From assembly GCF_020523985.1 (NCBI RefSeq), contig NZ_JAIVKM010000003.1, positions 62,001-126,000 of the forward strand: DNA of 64,000 nt. The letters are read 5' to 3'. Below are positions 31,237-42,983 of this stretch, piece by piece. The position numbers and the translations under genes are program-made. The stretch comes from Mangrovibacter yixingensis. GTDB lineage: Bacteria; Pseudomonadota; Gammaproteobacteria; Enterobacterales; Enterobacteriaceae. The notes beneath the pieces were generated by a model. That model did not search any database. It saw only the letters and a list, made by a program, of their open reading frames with translations, and was not told the DNA's origin. Positions within the stretch are counted from its first letter, which is position 1. The number at the start of each line of letters is the position of its first letter.

Positions 31237-31359
31237 TTACCTGCTTCACACTTCCCATCCGATGACATGATTGTCCATTTCTCCGGCTGATTCCTGCTGC
31301 GAAAAATTTCACTTTAGCACCAATAATTCTGTCCATATCTTCTGAATGGAGTGAGGCAG

Positions 31360-32808
31360 ATGCAAAGCAATAAGCTAACAATGAAGGAAAAGATAGGCTA
31401 CGGGATGGGCGATGCCGGTTGTAATATCATTGGCGGCGCTATCATGCTGTTTTTAAACTTTTTTTATACTGATATCTTCGGCCTTGCTCCTGCACTGGTG
31501 GGCACGCTACTTCTATCTGTACGTGTAGTTGATGCAGTAACTGACCCGATAATGGGCGCTATTGCTGACCGCACAAAAAGCCGCTGGGGGCGTTTTCGTC
31601 CATGGTTACTCTGGATTTCACTGCCTTACGTACTTTTCAGCGTGCTGATGTTCACCACGCCGGAATGGAGTTATAACAGCAAGGTTATCTATGCGTTTAT
31701 CACCTATTTTTTGATGTCGTTAACCTACACGGCCATCAATATCCCCTATTGCTCATTGGGAGGTGTCATTACCAATGATCCCCATGAACGGGTTTCCTGC
31801 CAGTCTTACCGCTTCGTAATGGTTGGGATCGCTACGCTAATTTTGTCCCTGTCACTTCTCCCTCTGGCCGAATGGTACGGCGGTGCAGATAAAGCGAAAG
31901 GGTACCAGATGGCAATGGGCACCCTGGCTATCATCGCGCTATTTATGTTCCTGTATTGTTTTGCAACCGTACGCGAACGTATTCGCCCGGCAGTTCCCAC
32001 AAACGACGATCTGAAATCTGACTTACGTGATGTATGGAAGAACGACCAGTGGGTGCGTATTTTGCTGCTGACATTGTGCAATGTCTGCCCCGGTTTTATT
32101 CGCATGGCAGCCACCATGTATTACGTCACCTGGGTTATGCAACAAAGCACTGGTTTTGCCACGATGTTTATCAGCCTAGGTGTTATCGGCATGATGATTG
32201 GCAGCACACTCGCCAAGGTGTTGACCGATAAATGGTGTAAGCTGAAAGTCTTCTTTTGGACAAACATTGTTCTGGCAATCTTTTCCAGCGGGTTCTATTT
32301 CCTCGATCCCCATGCCACTGTGCTCATCATCGTCATGTACTTCCTGCTTAATATTCTGCATCAAATCCCCTCGCCTCTACACTGGTCACTGATGGCAGAC
32401 GTCGACGATTATGGCGAGTGGAAAACAGGTAAACGCATTACCGGGATTAGCTTCTCTGGCAACCTGTTTTTCTTGAAGTTAGGCCTGGCAATCGCCGGTT
32501 CTATGTGTGGTTTCTTGCTGTCCTGGTATGGCTACGACGCATCCCTGAAGCAGCAGTCCGCCAGTGCCATCAACGGCATTATATTACTGTTCACTGTGAT
32601 TCCTGGTGTGGGTTATTTAATTACCGCCGGGGTGGTACGCCTGCTCAAAGTGGACCGTGAAACTATGAAGCAAATTCAGATTGACCTGGAAAAACGCCGT
32701 AAAAATTACCAGGAGCTGGTTGACTACCAGGAAGGTAAACAAGAAAGCGAAGCCCCTGTGTCTCACATTGGCAATACTGCCGACAAACACGTTGAGAAAC
32801 CTGTTTAG
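31360..32808 (+). CDS. GPH-family glycoside/pentoside:cation symporter (xyloside-type)
   Basis: The 482-residue protein has 12 hydrophobic segments and the glycoside-pentoside-hexuronide signatures: KIGYGMGDAGCNIIGG at the N-terminus, TDPIMGAIADRTKSRWGRFRPW after helix 2 and DVDDYGEWKTGKRITG in the middle. This subgroup includes E. coli XynT/YagG and YicJ, tied to xylosides or xylo-oligosaccharides; the exact substrate is inferred. ATG 31360 has GGAG 8 bases upstream. The next gene is a GH43 glycosidase, so uptake and hydrolysis are coupled. E. coli has no such pair between aroP and ampE. Confidence 0.9.
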   Translation: MQSNKLTMKEKIGYGMGDAGCNIIGGAIMLFLNFFYTDIFGLAPALVGTLLLSVRVVDAVTDPIMGAIADRTKSRWGRFRPWLLWISLPYVLFSVLMFTTPEWSYNSKVIYAFITYFLMSLTYTAINIPYCSLGGVITNDPHERVSCQSYRFVMVGIATLILSLSLLPLAEWYGGADKAKGYQMAMGTLAIIALFMFLYCFATVRERIRPAVPTNDDLKSDLRDVWKNDQWVRILLLTLCNVCPGFIRMAATMYYVTWVMQQSTGFATMFISLGVIGMMIGSTLAKVLTDKWCKLKVFFWTNIVLAIFSSGFYFLDPHATVLIIVMYFLLNILHQIPSPLHWSLMADVDDYGEWKTGKRITGISFSGNLFFLKLGLAIAGSMCGFLLSWYGYDASLKQQSASAINGIILLFTVIPGVGYLITAGVVRLLKVDRETMKQIQIDLEKRRKNYQELVDYQEGKQESEAPVSHIGNTADKHVEKPV

Positions 32809-32838
32809 GTGCCAAACGAAACGATAAGGAAAGACGTT

Positions 32839-33786
32839 ATGTTGCAATGGCCTAATCCATTAATTGAACAGCGTGCAGACCCTTTTATTTTGCATGAAGG
32901 TTCAGATTACTATTTTATTGCTTCAGTTCCTGAATATGACAGGCTGGAAATTCGCCGGGCTTCGTCGCTTTCCGGGCTGGCCCAGGCAGAGGCTGTAGTT
33001 GTCTGGCGTAAACCCGAAGCTGGCCCAATGAGCGAGTTGATTTGGGCACCCGAACTCCACCGCATAGATGGCAAGTGGTATATCTATTATGCCGCAGCGC
33101 ATACCAAAGCACTGCGCGACAACATGTTCCAGCACCGCATGTATGTTCTCGAATGCACAGATAGCTGCCCGTTAACCGGTTGCTGGGTTGAAAAAGGCCA
33201 GTTAACCACGCAGTTCGATACCTTCTGCCTTGATGCCACTACCTTTTCACACCAGGGCAAACAGTGGTACCTGTGGGCGCAAAAAGCGCCGGATATTCCT
33301 GGAAATTCAAATTTATATTTAAGTGAAATGGCAAACCCGTGGACCCTGAAAGGGGAAGCCGTCATGCTAAGCAAGCCTGAATTTGATTGGGAATGCCGGG
33401 GTTTTCTGGTAAATGAAGGGCCAGCCGTTATTTTTCATGGAGAGCGTATTTTCATTACTTACTCAGCCAGCGCTACTGATGAGAACTACTGCATGGGTCT
33501 GTTGTGGGCCAATAAAGATGCCAATCTTCTTGACCCGAAAAACTGGCATAAATCCCCTGGCCCGGTGTTTACCACCTGTGAAGCCAACCGCCAATTTGGC
33601 CCCGGACATAACAGTTTCACAACTACCCCAGACGGCCAGGATGTACTGGTTTATCACGCACGAAACTACACAGAAATAGAAGGCGACCCGCTTTATGACC
33701 CAGGCCGCCATACACGGATTAAATTGATCGAATGGGGCCAGGATGGCATGCCAAACTTCGGTATACCACCCGCAGACCACCCGTAG
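32839..33786 (+). CDS. Glycoside hydrolase family 43 (arabinofuranosidase/xylosidase-type)
   Basis: The 315-residue protein is a single five-bladed propeller domain without a signal peptide, so it acts in the cytoplasm. The GH43 triad is visible: base Asp14 in ADPFI, pKa-tuning Asp132 in CLDAT and acid Glu193 in VNEGP; HNSF near the end is also typical. The short form fits the exo-arabinofuranosidase-like subfamilies more than two-domain xylosidases. ATG 32839 has TAAGGA upstream, 30 bases after the symporter stop. It likely cleaves a pentosyl oligosaccharide brought in by that symporter. Confidence 0.88.
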   Translation: MLQWPNPLIEQRADPFILHEGSDYYFIASVPEYDRLEIRRASSLSGLAQAEAVVVWRKPEAGPMSELIWAPELHRIDGKWYIYYAAAHTKALRDNMFQHRMYVLECTDSCPLTGCWVEKGQLTTQFDTFCLDATTFSHQGKQWYLWAQKAPDIPGNSNLYLSEMANPWTLKGEAVMLSKPEFDWECRGFLVNEGPAVIFHGERIFITYSASATDENYCMGLLWANKDANLLDPKNWHKSPGPVFTTCEANRQFGPGHNSFTTTPDGQDVLVYHARNYTEIEGDPLYDPGRHTRIKLIEWGQDGMPNFGIPPADHP

Positions 33787-33805
33787 CAGGCAGAAAACGG
33801 CGTGC

Positions 33806-34656
33806 TTAAACCAGTGCGCCGTAAATCGTTAATAAGGCAACCACCACTACCACCACCAGCGCTGTTTTCTTCGCCATGGATACAGCAGCTTTCGGGGTTC
33901 TGACTTTGTCTGAATGCGGCTCGCGCGCCAGAGAAAATTGCGCCAGTTGCGTCAACACCTGGTATTGAGAAGTCCCTCGGTCGCCCAACGACGCAAACCA
34001 GGCCGGTAATGCTTTCTCACCATGCCCCAGTAACGCATAAGCCAGCCCAACCAACCTGACCGGCACCCAATCCAGAACATGCAAAATAGCATCAATACCA
34101 GAATGTAAACGCTGGTGGGGCGTGTGATGACGTGCAAGCCATGTTTGCCAGGCCCGGAGAACTGCATACCCAACTAAGGTGACCGGCCCAAAACTTCCCC
34201 CCACAACAAACCAGAAGAGTGGAGCCAGGTAATAGCGGTAATTAATCCACAACAGGGCATTTTGTAACTCTCGTAAAAACTCACGGTCATCGCAACCCGC
34301 AGCAACGCCGTGGATCATCGTTAACTCAGCAACCATCTCATCGCAGGCACGTGAATCCCCGCGGCTGGCTGCTTTAAGGTAAGAATGGTAATGCTGGCGT
34401 ACCTGCCCGGCACCAATACACAAAACGCCTAGCAGGATCCAAAACACCAACAGGGGCACATTAAACAGAATCCCTTTCAACAAAGACAGGCACACAGCAA
34501 TAGCCACCATCGCGACGACAGACATCATCAACGTGTAACCCAGAGAGAAATAGCGAGTTCGGCGGAACACAACTTCCAGGCGGCTTTCTAATTGCCAGTG
34601 TTCTCCAAACTTAAATAAACGCTCAGAAATTAACACCAACAATAAGGTAAATAACG

Positions 34657-34660
<4 letters not shown>
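33806..34660 (-). CDS. ampE: Inner-membrane protein AmpE
   Basis: A 284-residue protein with about four membrane segments, equal in length to E. coli AmpE. It starts [25 protein letters not shown], as the family does. AmpE is encoded with AmpD but its own role (a regulatory-type membrane protein, CobD/CbiB-like fold) is poorly defined. Its ATG overlaps the ampD stop by 4 bases. Confidence 0.94.
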
Positions 34661-36189
<1,529 letters not shown>

Positions 36190-36212
36190 ACACTTAGCTA
36201 ACGCTATCCGTT

Positions 36213-36238
36213 ACGGGCAGATACTCTGCCCGTATTTT
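36213..36238 (+). terminator. nadC terminator
   Basis: ACGGGCAG-ATACT-CTGCCCGT followed by ATTTT: a perfect 8-base-pair stem 23 bases after the nadC stop. Confidence 0.85.
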
Positions 36239-36378
36239 CGGCCCTACTCGCAATTTGCTCTTCTTTTTTTCAGTGTACAGATTATCTCTGGAATAGATGC
36301 TCCAGAATAAAGAACGGCCTGTCGAGGCATCTTACGTAACCTGCCATAGTCATGCTCCGCATTACAAAGGAGACAACT

Positions 36379-36816
36379 ATGCACAGGCAACGTGGCTTCA
36401 CACTGATTGAATTAATGGTGGTAGTTGGCATTATCGCCATTCTAAGCGCTACTGCTGTTCCTGCTTATCAAAACTATTTACGTAAAGCGGCATTAACTGA
36501 CGTCTTACAACACATATTGCCCTACCGCAGCGCAGTTGAACTCTGTGCCATTGAACGCGGCGGGATAACATCCTGCCATGCTGATAGCCAGGGCATTCCA
36601 GCCTTACGTACCTCACGTTATATCGCCAACCTGTCGGTTACTGCCGGAAGTATTCAGGCTGGCGGGCAAGACAATCTGAACGGGCTCTCATTAACACTGA
36701 TCCCTCAATGGGATAACAACCAGGGTATCACTGGCTGGCGAAAAACCTGTTCAGCACCGGGCAATACAGGCCTTGAACAAGCATGTAACGATATTTTCCG
36801 CTTCGCTGATGAGTAA
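36379..36816 (+). CDS. ppdD: Type IV pilin-like major subunit (prepilin)
   Basis: PpdD is the enterobacterial type IVa-like pilin. The 145-residue prepilin has a short leader ending in QRG, the cleavage point before FTLIELMVVVGIIAIL, with the Glu5 of the mature protein. Two cysteines frame a C-terminal disulfide loop (KTCS, EQACND). ATG 36379 has AAAGGAG upstream. With hofB and hofC it forms the assembly operon; the prepilin peptidase is not in the window. Confidence 0.95.
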   Translation: MHRQRGFTLIELMVVVGIIAILSATAVPAYQNYLRKAALTDVLQHILPYRSAVELCAIERGGITSCHADSQGIPALRTSRYIANLSVTAGSIQAGGQDNLNGLSLTLIPQWDNNQGITGWRKTCSAPGNTGLEQACNDIFRFADE

Positions 36817-36832
36817 ACTGGAGAGAGAAAAA

Positions 36833-38218
36833 ATGAGTAATGAAAAGCTCTTCGCCCTGTGCGCCCGTCATCAAGCCCTGCTTCTACGCCATGATCCAGA
36901 AATTGTTATTGCAGTTGCGCATACCCCTTCCGATGAATTGCTCAGCGCCCTGCGCTTTATTTCCCATAAACGCGTAGTGGTCGAGCACTGGTCTCCCGCA
37001 CAAATTGAACGATACCGTTCACAGCGCCCCATAACAGAACCTCTTGTCCCCACACCAGGCACAACCAATAACACGGTCGTACATATTGAAAAAACATTAC
37101 AACAGGCATTAAACCAACGAGCTTCAGATATTCATTTTGAGCCAGATACCCCACAATTCCGTGTGCGTTTTCGTATTGATGGTGTGTTACATACACAGTA
37201 CCAAGGAAGTGCAGACGCCTACCCGGCTCTTGTTGCCCGGTTGAAAGTGCTCAGCGATATGGACATTGCAGAGAAACGCCTTCCCCAGGATGGGCAATTT
37301 ACACTTCCGGAACTCCCTGGGAATATTTCGTTTCGCCTGGCAACTCTGCCCTGCCGGGCTGGAGAAAAAATCGTATTACGGGTTTTACATAAGCAAGATG
37401 AACAACTCTCACTTGATGCACTGGGTCTGGCCCCCCGGCAGCTGGATGAATTCCAAAAGGCGCTCAATGCCCCCCAAGGACTAATTTTGGTAACAGGCCC
37501 AACGGGCAGCGGAAAAACTGTCTCCTTGTATAGTGCCCTCAATGCCCTGAACCGACCTGGAATTAATATCAGTAGTGTTGAAGACCCTGTAGAAATCCCG
37601 TTAAGTGGGCTGAACCAGGCGCAAGTGAACCTGAAAGCGGGTTTAACATTCCAGCGGGTTCTCCGGGCACTCCTGCGCCAGGATCCTGATGTCATTATGG
37701 TGGGAGAAATTCGCGACAACGAAACAGCCGAAATTGCCATAAAAGCCGCACAAACCGGGCATCTGGTGTTATCCACACTACACACCAACTCCACGACAGA
37801 TACACTTATTCGCCTGGAACAAATGGGCATTCCCCGATGGATGATTGCTTCAGCTCTCAAACTGGTCATTGCACAACGTCTGGTAAGAAAATTATGCCCA
37901 CATTGCCGACAACAGCAACCAAAACCCGTTGTTTTGCCACGTAGCATAAGCCGGTTACCTTTGCCTGACTGGCTGCCAGTTGGGTGTGAACAATGCTATA
38001 GCGGATTCTATGGGCGAGTAGCCCTCTTTGAAGTGCTGACTATCACACCTGAAATTCACGATGCCTTATTGCGTGGCGATACAGCCACACAAATTGCTGA
38101 ACTTGCCAGTAAGCAAGGTTGTATCGCGCTTTTTGAACATGGCTTCCAGGCCGTCAGCCGGGGGGAAACCACCGTGAATGAGCTGTACCGAGTATTGGGA
38201 TTACCCCATGGCAACTAA
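36833..38218 (+). CDS. hofB: Type IV pilus/type II assembly ATPase HofB (GspE/PilB family)
   Basis: The 461-residue secretion ATPase powers pilin assembly. Walker A is GPTGSGKTVSLYSA; the Asp box and Walker B are SVEDPVEIPL and LLRQDPDVIMVGEIRD, with a His box TGHLVLSTLHTNS. A CPHC...C..C tetracysteine zinc site follows. I chose ATG 36833 (GGAG upstream), giving the E. coli length. It starts 16 bases after ppdD and overlaps hofC by 11 bases, as in E. coli. Confidence 0.95.
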   Translation: MSNEKLFALCARHQALLLRHDPEIVIAVAHTPSDELLSALRFISHKRVVVEHWSPAQIERYRSQRPITEPLVPTPGTTNNTVVHIEKTLQQALNQRASDIHFEPDTPQFRVRFRIDGVLHTQYQGSADAYPALVARLKVLSDMDIAEKRLPQDGQFTLPELPGNISFRLATLPCRAGEKIVLRVLHKQDEQLSLDALGLAPRQLDEFQKALNAPQGLILVTGPTGSGKTVSLYSALNALNRPGINISSVEDPVEIPLSGLNQAQVNLKAGLTFQRVLRALLRQDPDVIMVGEIRDNETAEIAIKAAQTGHLVLSTLHTNSTTDTLIRLEQMGIPRWMIASALKLVIAQRLVRKLCPHCRQQQPKPVVLPRSISRLPLPDWLPVGCEQCYSGFYGRVALFEVLTITPEIHDALLRGDTATQIAELASKQGCIALFEHGFQAVSRGETTVNELYRVLGLPHGN

Positions 38219-39413
38219 ATTATCACTCTGGCGTTGGTCTGCACTTGACCTAAAAGGCAACTCGCACATGGGTATCAGTTTTGCCACTGGTAAAATCGAT
38301 ATCATGACTCGGCTATGTAACCAGGCGTTATTTCCAGTACGTATCCAAAGGGCACGAGCATATGAAAGTAAATCCCGCCATATGGATCACCGAATCCATT
38401 TTTTACAACAGTTATCGGCACTACTGAAAGCGGGTATTAGCTTGCCGGATGCACTCGTGTTACTCAACCAACAACATGCTTCTCCTCTTTGGCAAGCTGT
38501 ATTACAACAAATGATATTACGGCTTAACGAAGGTGAGGCATTTTCGTACATTGTGCAAAGCTGGCCAGAACTTTTCCCGCCGCTGGTCGTTGCCATGAGC
38601 CGTACGGGTGAAATGACCGGGAAGCTTGATTTGTGCTTTGAACACCTGTCAGTGCAACAAGAGCAACAACGTGCCTTGCAACGTACTGTCTCAAAAGCGC
38701 TGCGTTACCCATTAGTGACACTGTGTATGGCACTTGCCGTCACACTGGGCATGCTACTGTTTGTCCTGCCAACGTTCGCGGATATCTACCAGGCATTTAA
38801 TACACCACTACCCGCTGTGACGCGTATTTTGATGTCTGTTTCCGACTGGCTTAACCAGCAAATATACATACTGACTTTTACTGCGGCTTCTGTATTCATT
38901 CTGGTGGTTGGACCTGGCAGAAATATATGGCGCAGATTTACCCAATACCTTTTACAACATGCCCCCGTCATGAGCCGACTTTACGAGGCACTAATACGCA
39001 GCCAGATTTTTATGATGCTCTCCCTGACGCAACAATCTGGTGTCAATATTTTGCATGGATTACAACTTGTTGAAGATACATTGCCCAAAGCAAGCCGCTG
39101 GAGGCAGGTTATGGCGCAATTATCTGTGGATGTTACCCAGGGTATAACTTTGGGGGAAGCCATGCGCCAACATAGCTGTTTTACAGCGCTATGCTACCAG
39201 CTGGTTTCAACTGGGGAACAATCTGGTGCACTGGATACTATGTTGGATAAGCTTGCCAGCTGGCACAGAGAAAACACACAGTTGCAGGCCAGCCAGTTAA
39301 CTCAATTAATGGAGCCTTTATTAATGGTGATAACAGGGCTGATCACTGGTTTGCTTGTATTGGCGATGTATTTACCGATTTTCGGTCTGGGAGAGGCAAT
39401 GGGAGCAGGTTAA
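38208..39413 (+). CDS. hofC: Type IV pilus assembly membrane protein HofC (GspF/PilC family)
   Basis: The platform protein of the pilin machine, 401 residues, with two cytoplasmic GspF domains (LLKAGISLPDALVLL and TQQSGVNILHGLQLV) and three membrane segments. Its ATG lies inside the end of hofB (ATGGCAACTAA overlap), so the two are coupled. The N-terminal ~55 residues diverge most from E. coli. Transcription ends at the hairpin before convergent guaC. Confidence 0.93.
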   Translation: MATKLSLWRWSALDLKGNSHMGISFATGKIDIMTRLCNQALFPVRIQRARAYESKSRHMDHRIHFLQQLSALLKAGISLPDALVLLNQQHASPLWQAVLQQMILRLNEGEAFSYIVQSWPELFPPLVVAMSRTGEMTGKLDLCFEHLSVQQEQQRALQRTVSKALRYPLVTLCMALAVTLGMLLFVLPTFADIYQAFNTPLPAVTRILMSVSDWLNQQIYILTFTAASVFILVVGPGRNIWRRFTQYLLQHAPVMSRLYEALIRSQIFMMLSLTQQSGVNILHGLQLVEDTLPKASRWRQVMAQLSVDVTQGITLGEAMRQHSCFTALCYQLVSTGEQSGALDTMLDKLASWHRENTQLQASQLTQLMEPLLMVITGLITGLLVLAMYLPIFGLGEAMGAG

Positions 39414-39424
39414 CAAAGTAGAGA

Positions 39425-39451
39425 AGCAGGGTAAGCATACCTTACCCTGCT
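39425..39451. terminator. Hairpin between convergent hofC and guaC
   Basis: AGCAGGGTAAG-CATAC-CTTACCCTGCT is a perfect 11-base-pair stem, positioned to serve both genes; T-runs are weak. Confidence 0.75.
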
Positions 39452-39458
39452 GGTAGAA

Positions 39459-40502
39459 TTACAGGCTGTTAAATACCCGGTTTTCCTGTTCCTGTACACG
39501 AATAAATGTCGTGCGTTTAGTTAATTCTTTCAGCCGAGAGGCGCCTACATAAGTACAGGCTGAACGTAACCCCCCCAGAATATCCCGTGCGGTATTTTCA
39601 ACCGGGCCACGCAAAGGAAGCTTCACTGTTTTGCCTTCGGCAGCCCGGTATTCTGCCACACCACCGACATGGCGGTTCATGGCAGACGCAGAACTCATGC
39701 CATAGAACAGCATAAATTTTTCGCCATTTTCCTCAACTATCGAGCCACCACTTTCTTCATGCCCTGCCAGCATACCGCCAAGCATGACAAAATCAGCACC
39801 ACCGCCAAATGCTTTGGCTACATCGCCAGGTACAGTACAACCACCATCGCTCACGATTTGCCCACCCAAGCCATGAGCAGCATCAGCACATTCAATTACT
39901 GCCGACAACTGTGGGTAACCGACCCCTGTTTTTACACGCGTTGTACAAACAGAACCAGGCCCAATGCCAACTTTCACAATATCGGCCCCTGACAGGATCA
40001 ACTCTTCACACATTTCGCCAGTTACCACATTCCCTGCACAAATCACTTTATCGGGCCATGCTTCACGCGCTTTCGCTACAAACTGAACGAAATGCTCAGA
40101 ATAACCATTAGCAACATCGATACACACAAAAGCCAGAGACGAGCTCAACGCCAGAATCTGTTTGGTCTTTTCAAAATCGGCAGCGGATGTCCCCGTGGAA
40201 ACCATAACATGACGCAGGAGAGAGGCTGGAGATTGCTCAACAAACTGGCGCCATTCTTCAACGGAATAATGTTTATGTACTGCGGTCAAAATATCAAAAG
40301 CAGCAAGGGCACTCGCCATGCTGAAGGTTCCTACTGTATCCATATTTGCAGCAATAACAGGCACGCCAGTCCAGTTCACACCAGAATGTTTAAAAGTATA
40401 CTGGCGTTCAAGTTCTACATCAGAGCGGCTTTTCAGTGTGGAACGTTTAGGGCGGATAAGAACATCTTTAAAACCTAACTTGATATCTTCTTCAATGCGC
40501 AT
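39459..40502 (-). CDS. guaC: GMP reductase
   Basis: GuaC reduces GMP to IMP with NADPH, returning guanine nucleotides to the purine pool. From ATG 40502 it has 347 residues, as in E. coli; 28 extra codons upstream are not conserved. The IMPDH-type loop [11 protein letters not shown] carries the active-site cysteine; [10 protein letters not shown] and [18 protein letters not shown] bind phosphate and nucleotide. Confidence 0.98.
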   Translation of the reverse strand: MRIEEDIKLGFKDVLIRPKRSTLKSRSDVELERQYTFKHSGVNWTGVPVIAANMDTVGTFSMASALAAFDILTAVHKHYSVEEWRQFVEQSPASLLRHVMVSTGTSAADFEKTKQILALSSSLAFVCIDVANGYSEHFVQFVAKAREAWPDKVICAGNVVTGEMCEELILSGADIVKVGIGPGSVCTTRVKTGVGYPQLSAVIECADAAHGLGGQIVSDGGCTVPGDVAKAFGGGADFVMLGGMLAGHEESGGSIVEENGEKFMLFYGMSSASAMNRHVGGVAEYRAAEGKTVKLPLRGPVENTARDILGGLRSACTYVGASRLKELTKRTTFIRVQEQENRVFNSL

Positions 40503-40909
40503 ATGCGATTTTCCTGGTCGTGGCGATGTAATAAAAAGGGTAAGAGGCGATACAACTGCCAGCTCCAGTGACGTTATCTTACGCACTAATAAAGGCAGCG
40601 CAAGACTGCGAAAAACGACTTTTTTACGCTACAATCCTATAAATTTAGCGTAAGTATGGTGTTAAGGAATAACCTGTATTAAAAGCTTATTTATTACCAT
40701 GTATTGCTCGTTTTTTTCGAAAATATGATTAAACCAGCCCTTGGTTAAACCGAGCTGGAGGCAAATATTTTCAGGTACGGTTGCTTTGTTTTACAAAAAA
40801 GTGCGCAGGCAGCTAATGGCGGCATGTTGAGCTCTGGCATGGTTTCGAAAGGGAAAGGGCATTTTTCTTTTGTTATAAGCACACTCATCACATCGGGGTT
40901 TCGTTGTTT
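40503..40909. promoter_or_regulatory. Divergent guaC / coaE region
   Basis: About 400 bases with no convincing gene. The notable element is the perfect inverted repeat TTACGCTA (40624-40631) / TAGCGTAA (40646-40653), spacer 14; a third TTACGC occurs at 40579-40584. It must hold promoters for both directions. Confidence 0.5.
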
Positions 40910-41524
40910 ATGGTCTTCACTGTTGCGCTTACCGGAGGGATTGGTAGTGGCAAAAGTACTGTTGCTACTATGTTTGCCGCCCATGGTGTATCGCTTGTTG
41001 ATGCAGACATTATCGCCAGAGAAGTTGTGGCGCCGGGCCAACCAGCTCTGCAAAAAATCGCTGAGCATTTTGGTGAACAGATCCTCACCCCCGAAGGGTT
41101 ACTCAACCGTACAGCACTGCGTGAACATATTTTTACTAATCCCAAAGAAAAGCAGTGGCTTAATGCTTTATTACACCCATTAATTCACCAACGGACACAG
41201 CAAGCTATTAACCAGGCGTCATCACCTTATGTCTTGTGGGTTGTGCCTCTATTGGTTGAAAACCAACTTCAGCGACTAGCTGACCGAGTATTAGTTGTTG
41301 ATGTCAGCCCTGAAACGCAGCTTCACCGAACCATGGCTCGCGATAATATCAGCCGTGAACTTGCACAACATATTATCGCAGCGCAGGTTAGCCGGGAGGC
41401 ACGTCTTGCCGTCGCGGATGACATTATTAATAATGATGGTTTACCACAAGCATTAACTCATGATGTGGCTCGCCTGAACCAACAATACATGGCACTGGCT
41501 GTGCAGTCCGTCAGACAGGAATGA
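40910..41524 (+). CDS. coaE: Dephospho-CoA kinase
   Basis: CoaE phosphorylates the 3'-hydroxyl of dephospho-CoA, the last step of CoA synthesis, using pantothenate made by the panBCD products. Walker A is GGIGSGKS at residues 9-16; [10 protein letters not shown] is the acceptor-binding motif. I chose ATG 40910 ([10 protein letters not shown]), 204 residues; a TTG two codons earlier is less likely. Ribosome site is weak. zapD follows within a few bases. Confidence 0.96.
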   Translation: MVFTVALTGGIGSGKSTVATMFAAHGVSLVDADIIAREVVAPGQPALQKIAEHFGEQILTPEGLLNRTALREHIFTNPKEKQWLNALLHPLIHQRTQQAINQASSPYVLWVVPLLVENQLQRLADRVLVVDVSPETQLHRTMARDNISRELAQHIIAAQVSREARLAVADDIINNDGLPQALTHDVARLNQQYMALAVQSVRQE

Positions 41525-41530
41525 TGAAGA

Positions 41531-42274
41531 ATGAGCTCGCAAATACTTTTTGAACATCCTTTGAGCGAGAAAATGCGCACCTGGCTGCGTATTGAGTTCT
41601 TGCTGCAACAACTTTCTTCTCAGCTGCCTTTAAATGACTATCCATCCGCGCTTTATTTCTTAAGAAATATCAGTGATTTACTAGATATTTTCGAGCGTGG
41701 TGATATTCGTACAGAGTTACTTAAAGAACTGGAACGGCAACAACGGAAACTTCAGGCATGGGTTGAAGTGCCTGGTGTCGATATGCAACGTATAACGTCG
41801 CTAAAAGAGCAACTAAAGAGTATGGGTACCCGCCTGATGTCAGGGGCGCGTTTAGGGCAAACATTGCGCGAAGATAAACTAATAAGCCTGGTTCGTCAGC
41901 GTTTAAGTATTCCAGGCGGGTGCTGTAGTTTTGACTTGCCCACTTTACATGTCTGGCTGAAAGCCAGTGAAAGCGCACGCAGCAATCTGGTGAGTCACTG
42001 GCTTGATAGTCTGGAATCTCTGCGCGAAACACTTACTTTGATCCTTGACCTGATTCGCCACTCTTCACCCTTTCGCAAGCAAACCAGCCTCAACGGGTTT
42101 TATCAGGACAATGGCGATGATGCCGATTTGTTACGCCTGGAGATGAATCTTGAGGATGCTATCTACCCGCAAGTTTCCGGGCACAAAAGTCGTTTTGCCA
42201 TTCGTTTCCTGCCTCTGGATAGCGAGCATGGGGTGATACCAGAGCGTATTGATTTCAATTTGGCTTGTTGCTAA
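41531..42274 (+). CDS. zapD: Z-ring stabiliser ZapD
   Basis: ZapD binds the FtsZ C-terminal tail and bundles FtsZ filaments at the division site. The 247 residues match E. coli length, with conserved [18 protein letters not shown] at the start and [18 protein letters not shown] and [17 protein letters not shown] later. It lies 6 bases after coaE and just before yacG. Its partner ftsZ is also in this window. Confidence 0.97.
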   Translation: MSSQILFEHPLSEKMRTWLRIEFLLQQLSSQLPLNDYPSALYFLRNISDLLDIFERGDIRTELLKELERQQRKLQAWVEVPGVDMQRITSLKEQLKSMGTRLMSGARLGQTLREDKLISLVRQRLSIPGGCCSFDLPTLHVWLKASESARSNLVSHWLDSLESLRETLTLILDLIRHSSPFRKQTSLNGFYQDNGDDADLLRLEMNLEDAIYPQVSGHKSRFAIRFLPLDSEHGVIPERIDFNLACC

Positions 42275-42283
42275 GGAAGTATG

Positions 42284-42478
42284 ATGTCTGAGACAACAGA
42301 AGTGAGCTGCCCAACCTGTGGCAAAACCGTTATCTGGAATGAGCAAAGCCCATGGCGGCCATTTTGCTCCAAACGCTGCCAACTGATTGATTTAGGCGAA
42401 TGGGCCGCCGAAGAGAAACGTATCCCCAGCCAAAACACCTTATCTGATAGCGATGACTGGAGTGAAAAGCAGGATTAA
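42284..42478 (+). CDS. yacG: DNA gyrase inhibitor, zinc-finger protein YacG
   Basis: A 64-residue protein with a four-cysteine zinc site (Cys9, Cys12, Cys28, Cys32 in CPTC and CSKRC) and the conserved [15 protein letters not shown] block. YacG binds gyrase GyrB and blocks DNA binding. I used the second of two adjacent ATGs (AAGGA upstream); the first adds one Met. The stop overlaps the convergent mutT stop by three bases. Confidence 0.94.
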   Translation: MSETTEVSCPTCGKTVIWNEQSPWRPFCSKRCQLIDLGEWAAEEKRIPSQNTLSDSDDWSEKQD

Positions 42479-42867
42479 TTAGTTTTCTGCAGTTTGGCAA
42501 TAACAGGCGCATTGGCTGGCGGAAAGTGTTCCGGCTCCAGCGCCTGTTGAGCCACCCAACGCGAAGGTTGCCCTTCTTTTCCCCAAGGTTCACCATCCCA
42601 CTTATCAACCAGGAAAAACCAAAGGCTGACATGCCTGTCCGGGAACTGGTGCTCCTGTTTTTCAAATAGTGTGAAGCCCGTGGGCGTAATGCCAACTTCT
42701 TCCATTAACTCTCGTACCAGTGCCTGTTCAGGGGTTTCACCTTGCTCAATTTTCCCACCGGGAAACTCCCACATATTCGCCATATGCGAATCAGCACTTC
42801 GTTGGGCCAGAAAAATCTCCTCGTGCTGATTGCGGATAATGCCAACCGCTATCTCAAATCTTTTCAT
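42475..42867 (-). CDS. mutT: 8-oxo-dGTP diphosphatase MutT
   Basis: MutT hydrolyses 8-oxo-dGTP, preventing A:T to C:G mutations. From ATG 42867 it has 130 residues. The Nudix box is seen from Gly38 ([17 protein letters not shown]) to MEEVGI, with REL and EE metal ligands. The longer open frame upstream is in a non-conserved spacer. In E. coli mutT is co-transcribed after secA, as here. Confidence 0.96.
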   Translation of the reverse strand: MKRFEIAVGIIRNQHEEIFLAQRSADSHMANMWEFPGGKIEQGETPEQALVRELMEEVGITPTGFTLFEKQEHQFPDRHVSLWFFLVDKWDGEPWGKEGQPSRWVAQQALEPEHFPPANAPVIAKLQKTN

Positions 42868-42983
42868 GGGAATCTCCTGAAAAAGAGGCGCAGTAACCTG
42901 CACCCCCGGATATGACCAGGCCAGAGGTTTCCCTCTGGCCCAATTAATTAACGTCAAACTTTAAGCTGTGATATGTATGCGGC

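Noticed and set aside
33798..33824. ACGGCG/CGCCGT hairpin between GH43 gene and ampE
   Set aside because: Only a 6-base stem with a long loop and no T-run, partly inside ampE; too weak to call a terminator.
40745..41068. 107-codon minus-strand frame over the coaE start
   Set aside because: It overlaps the well-supported coaE gene and has no homology or ribosome site.
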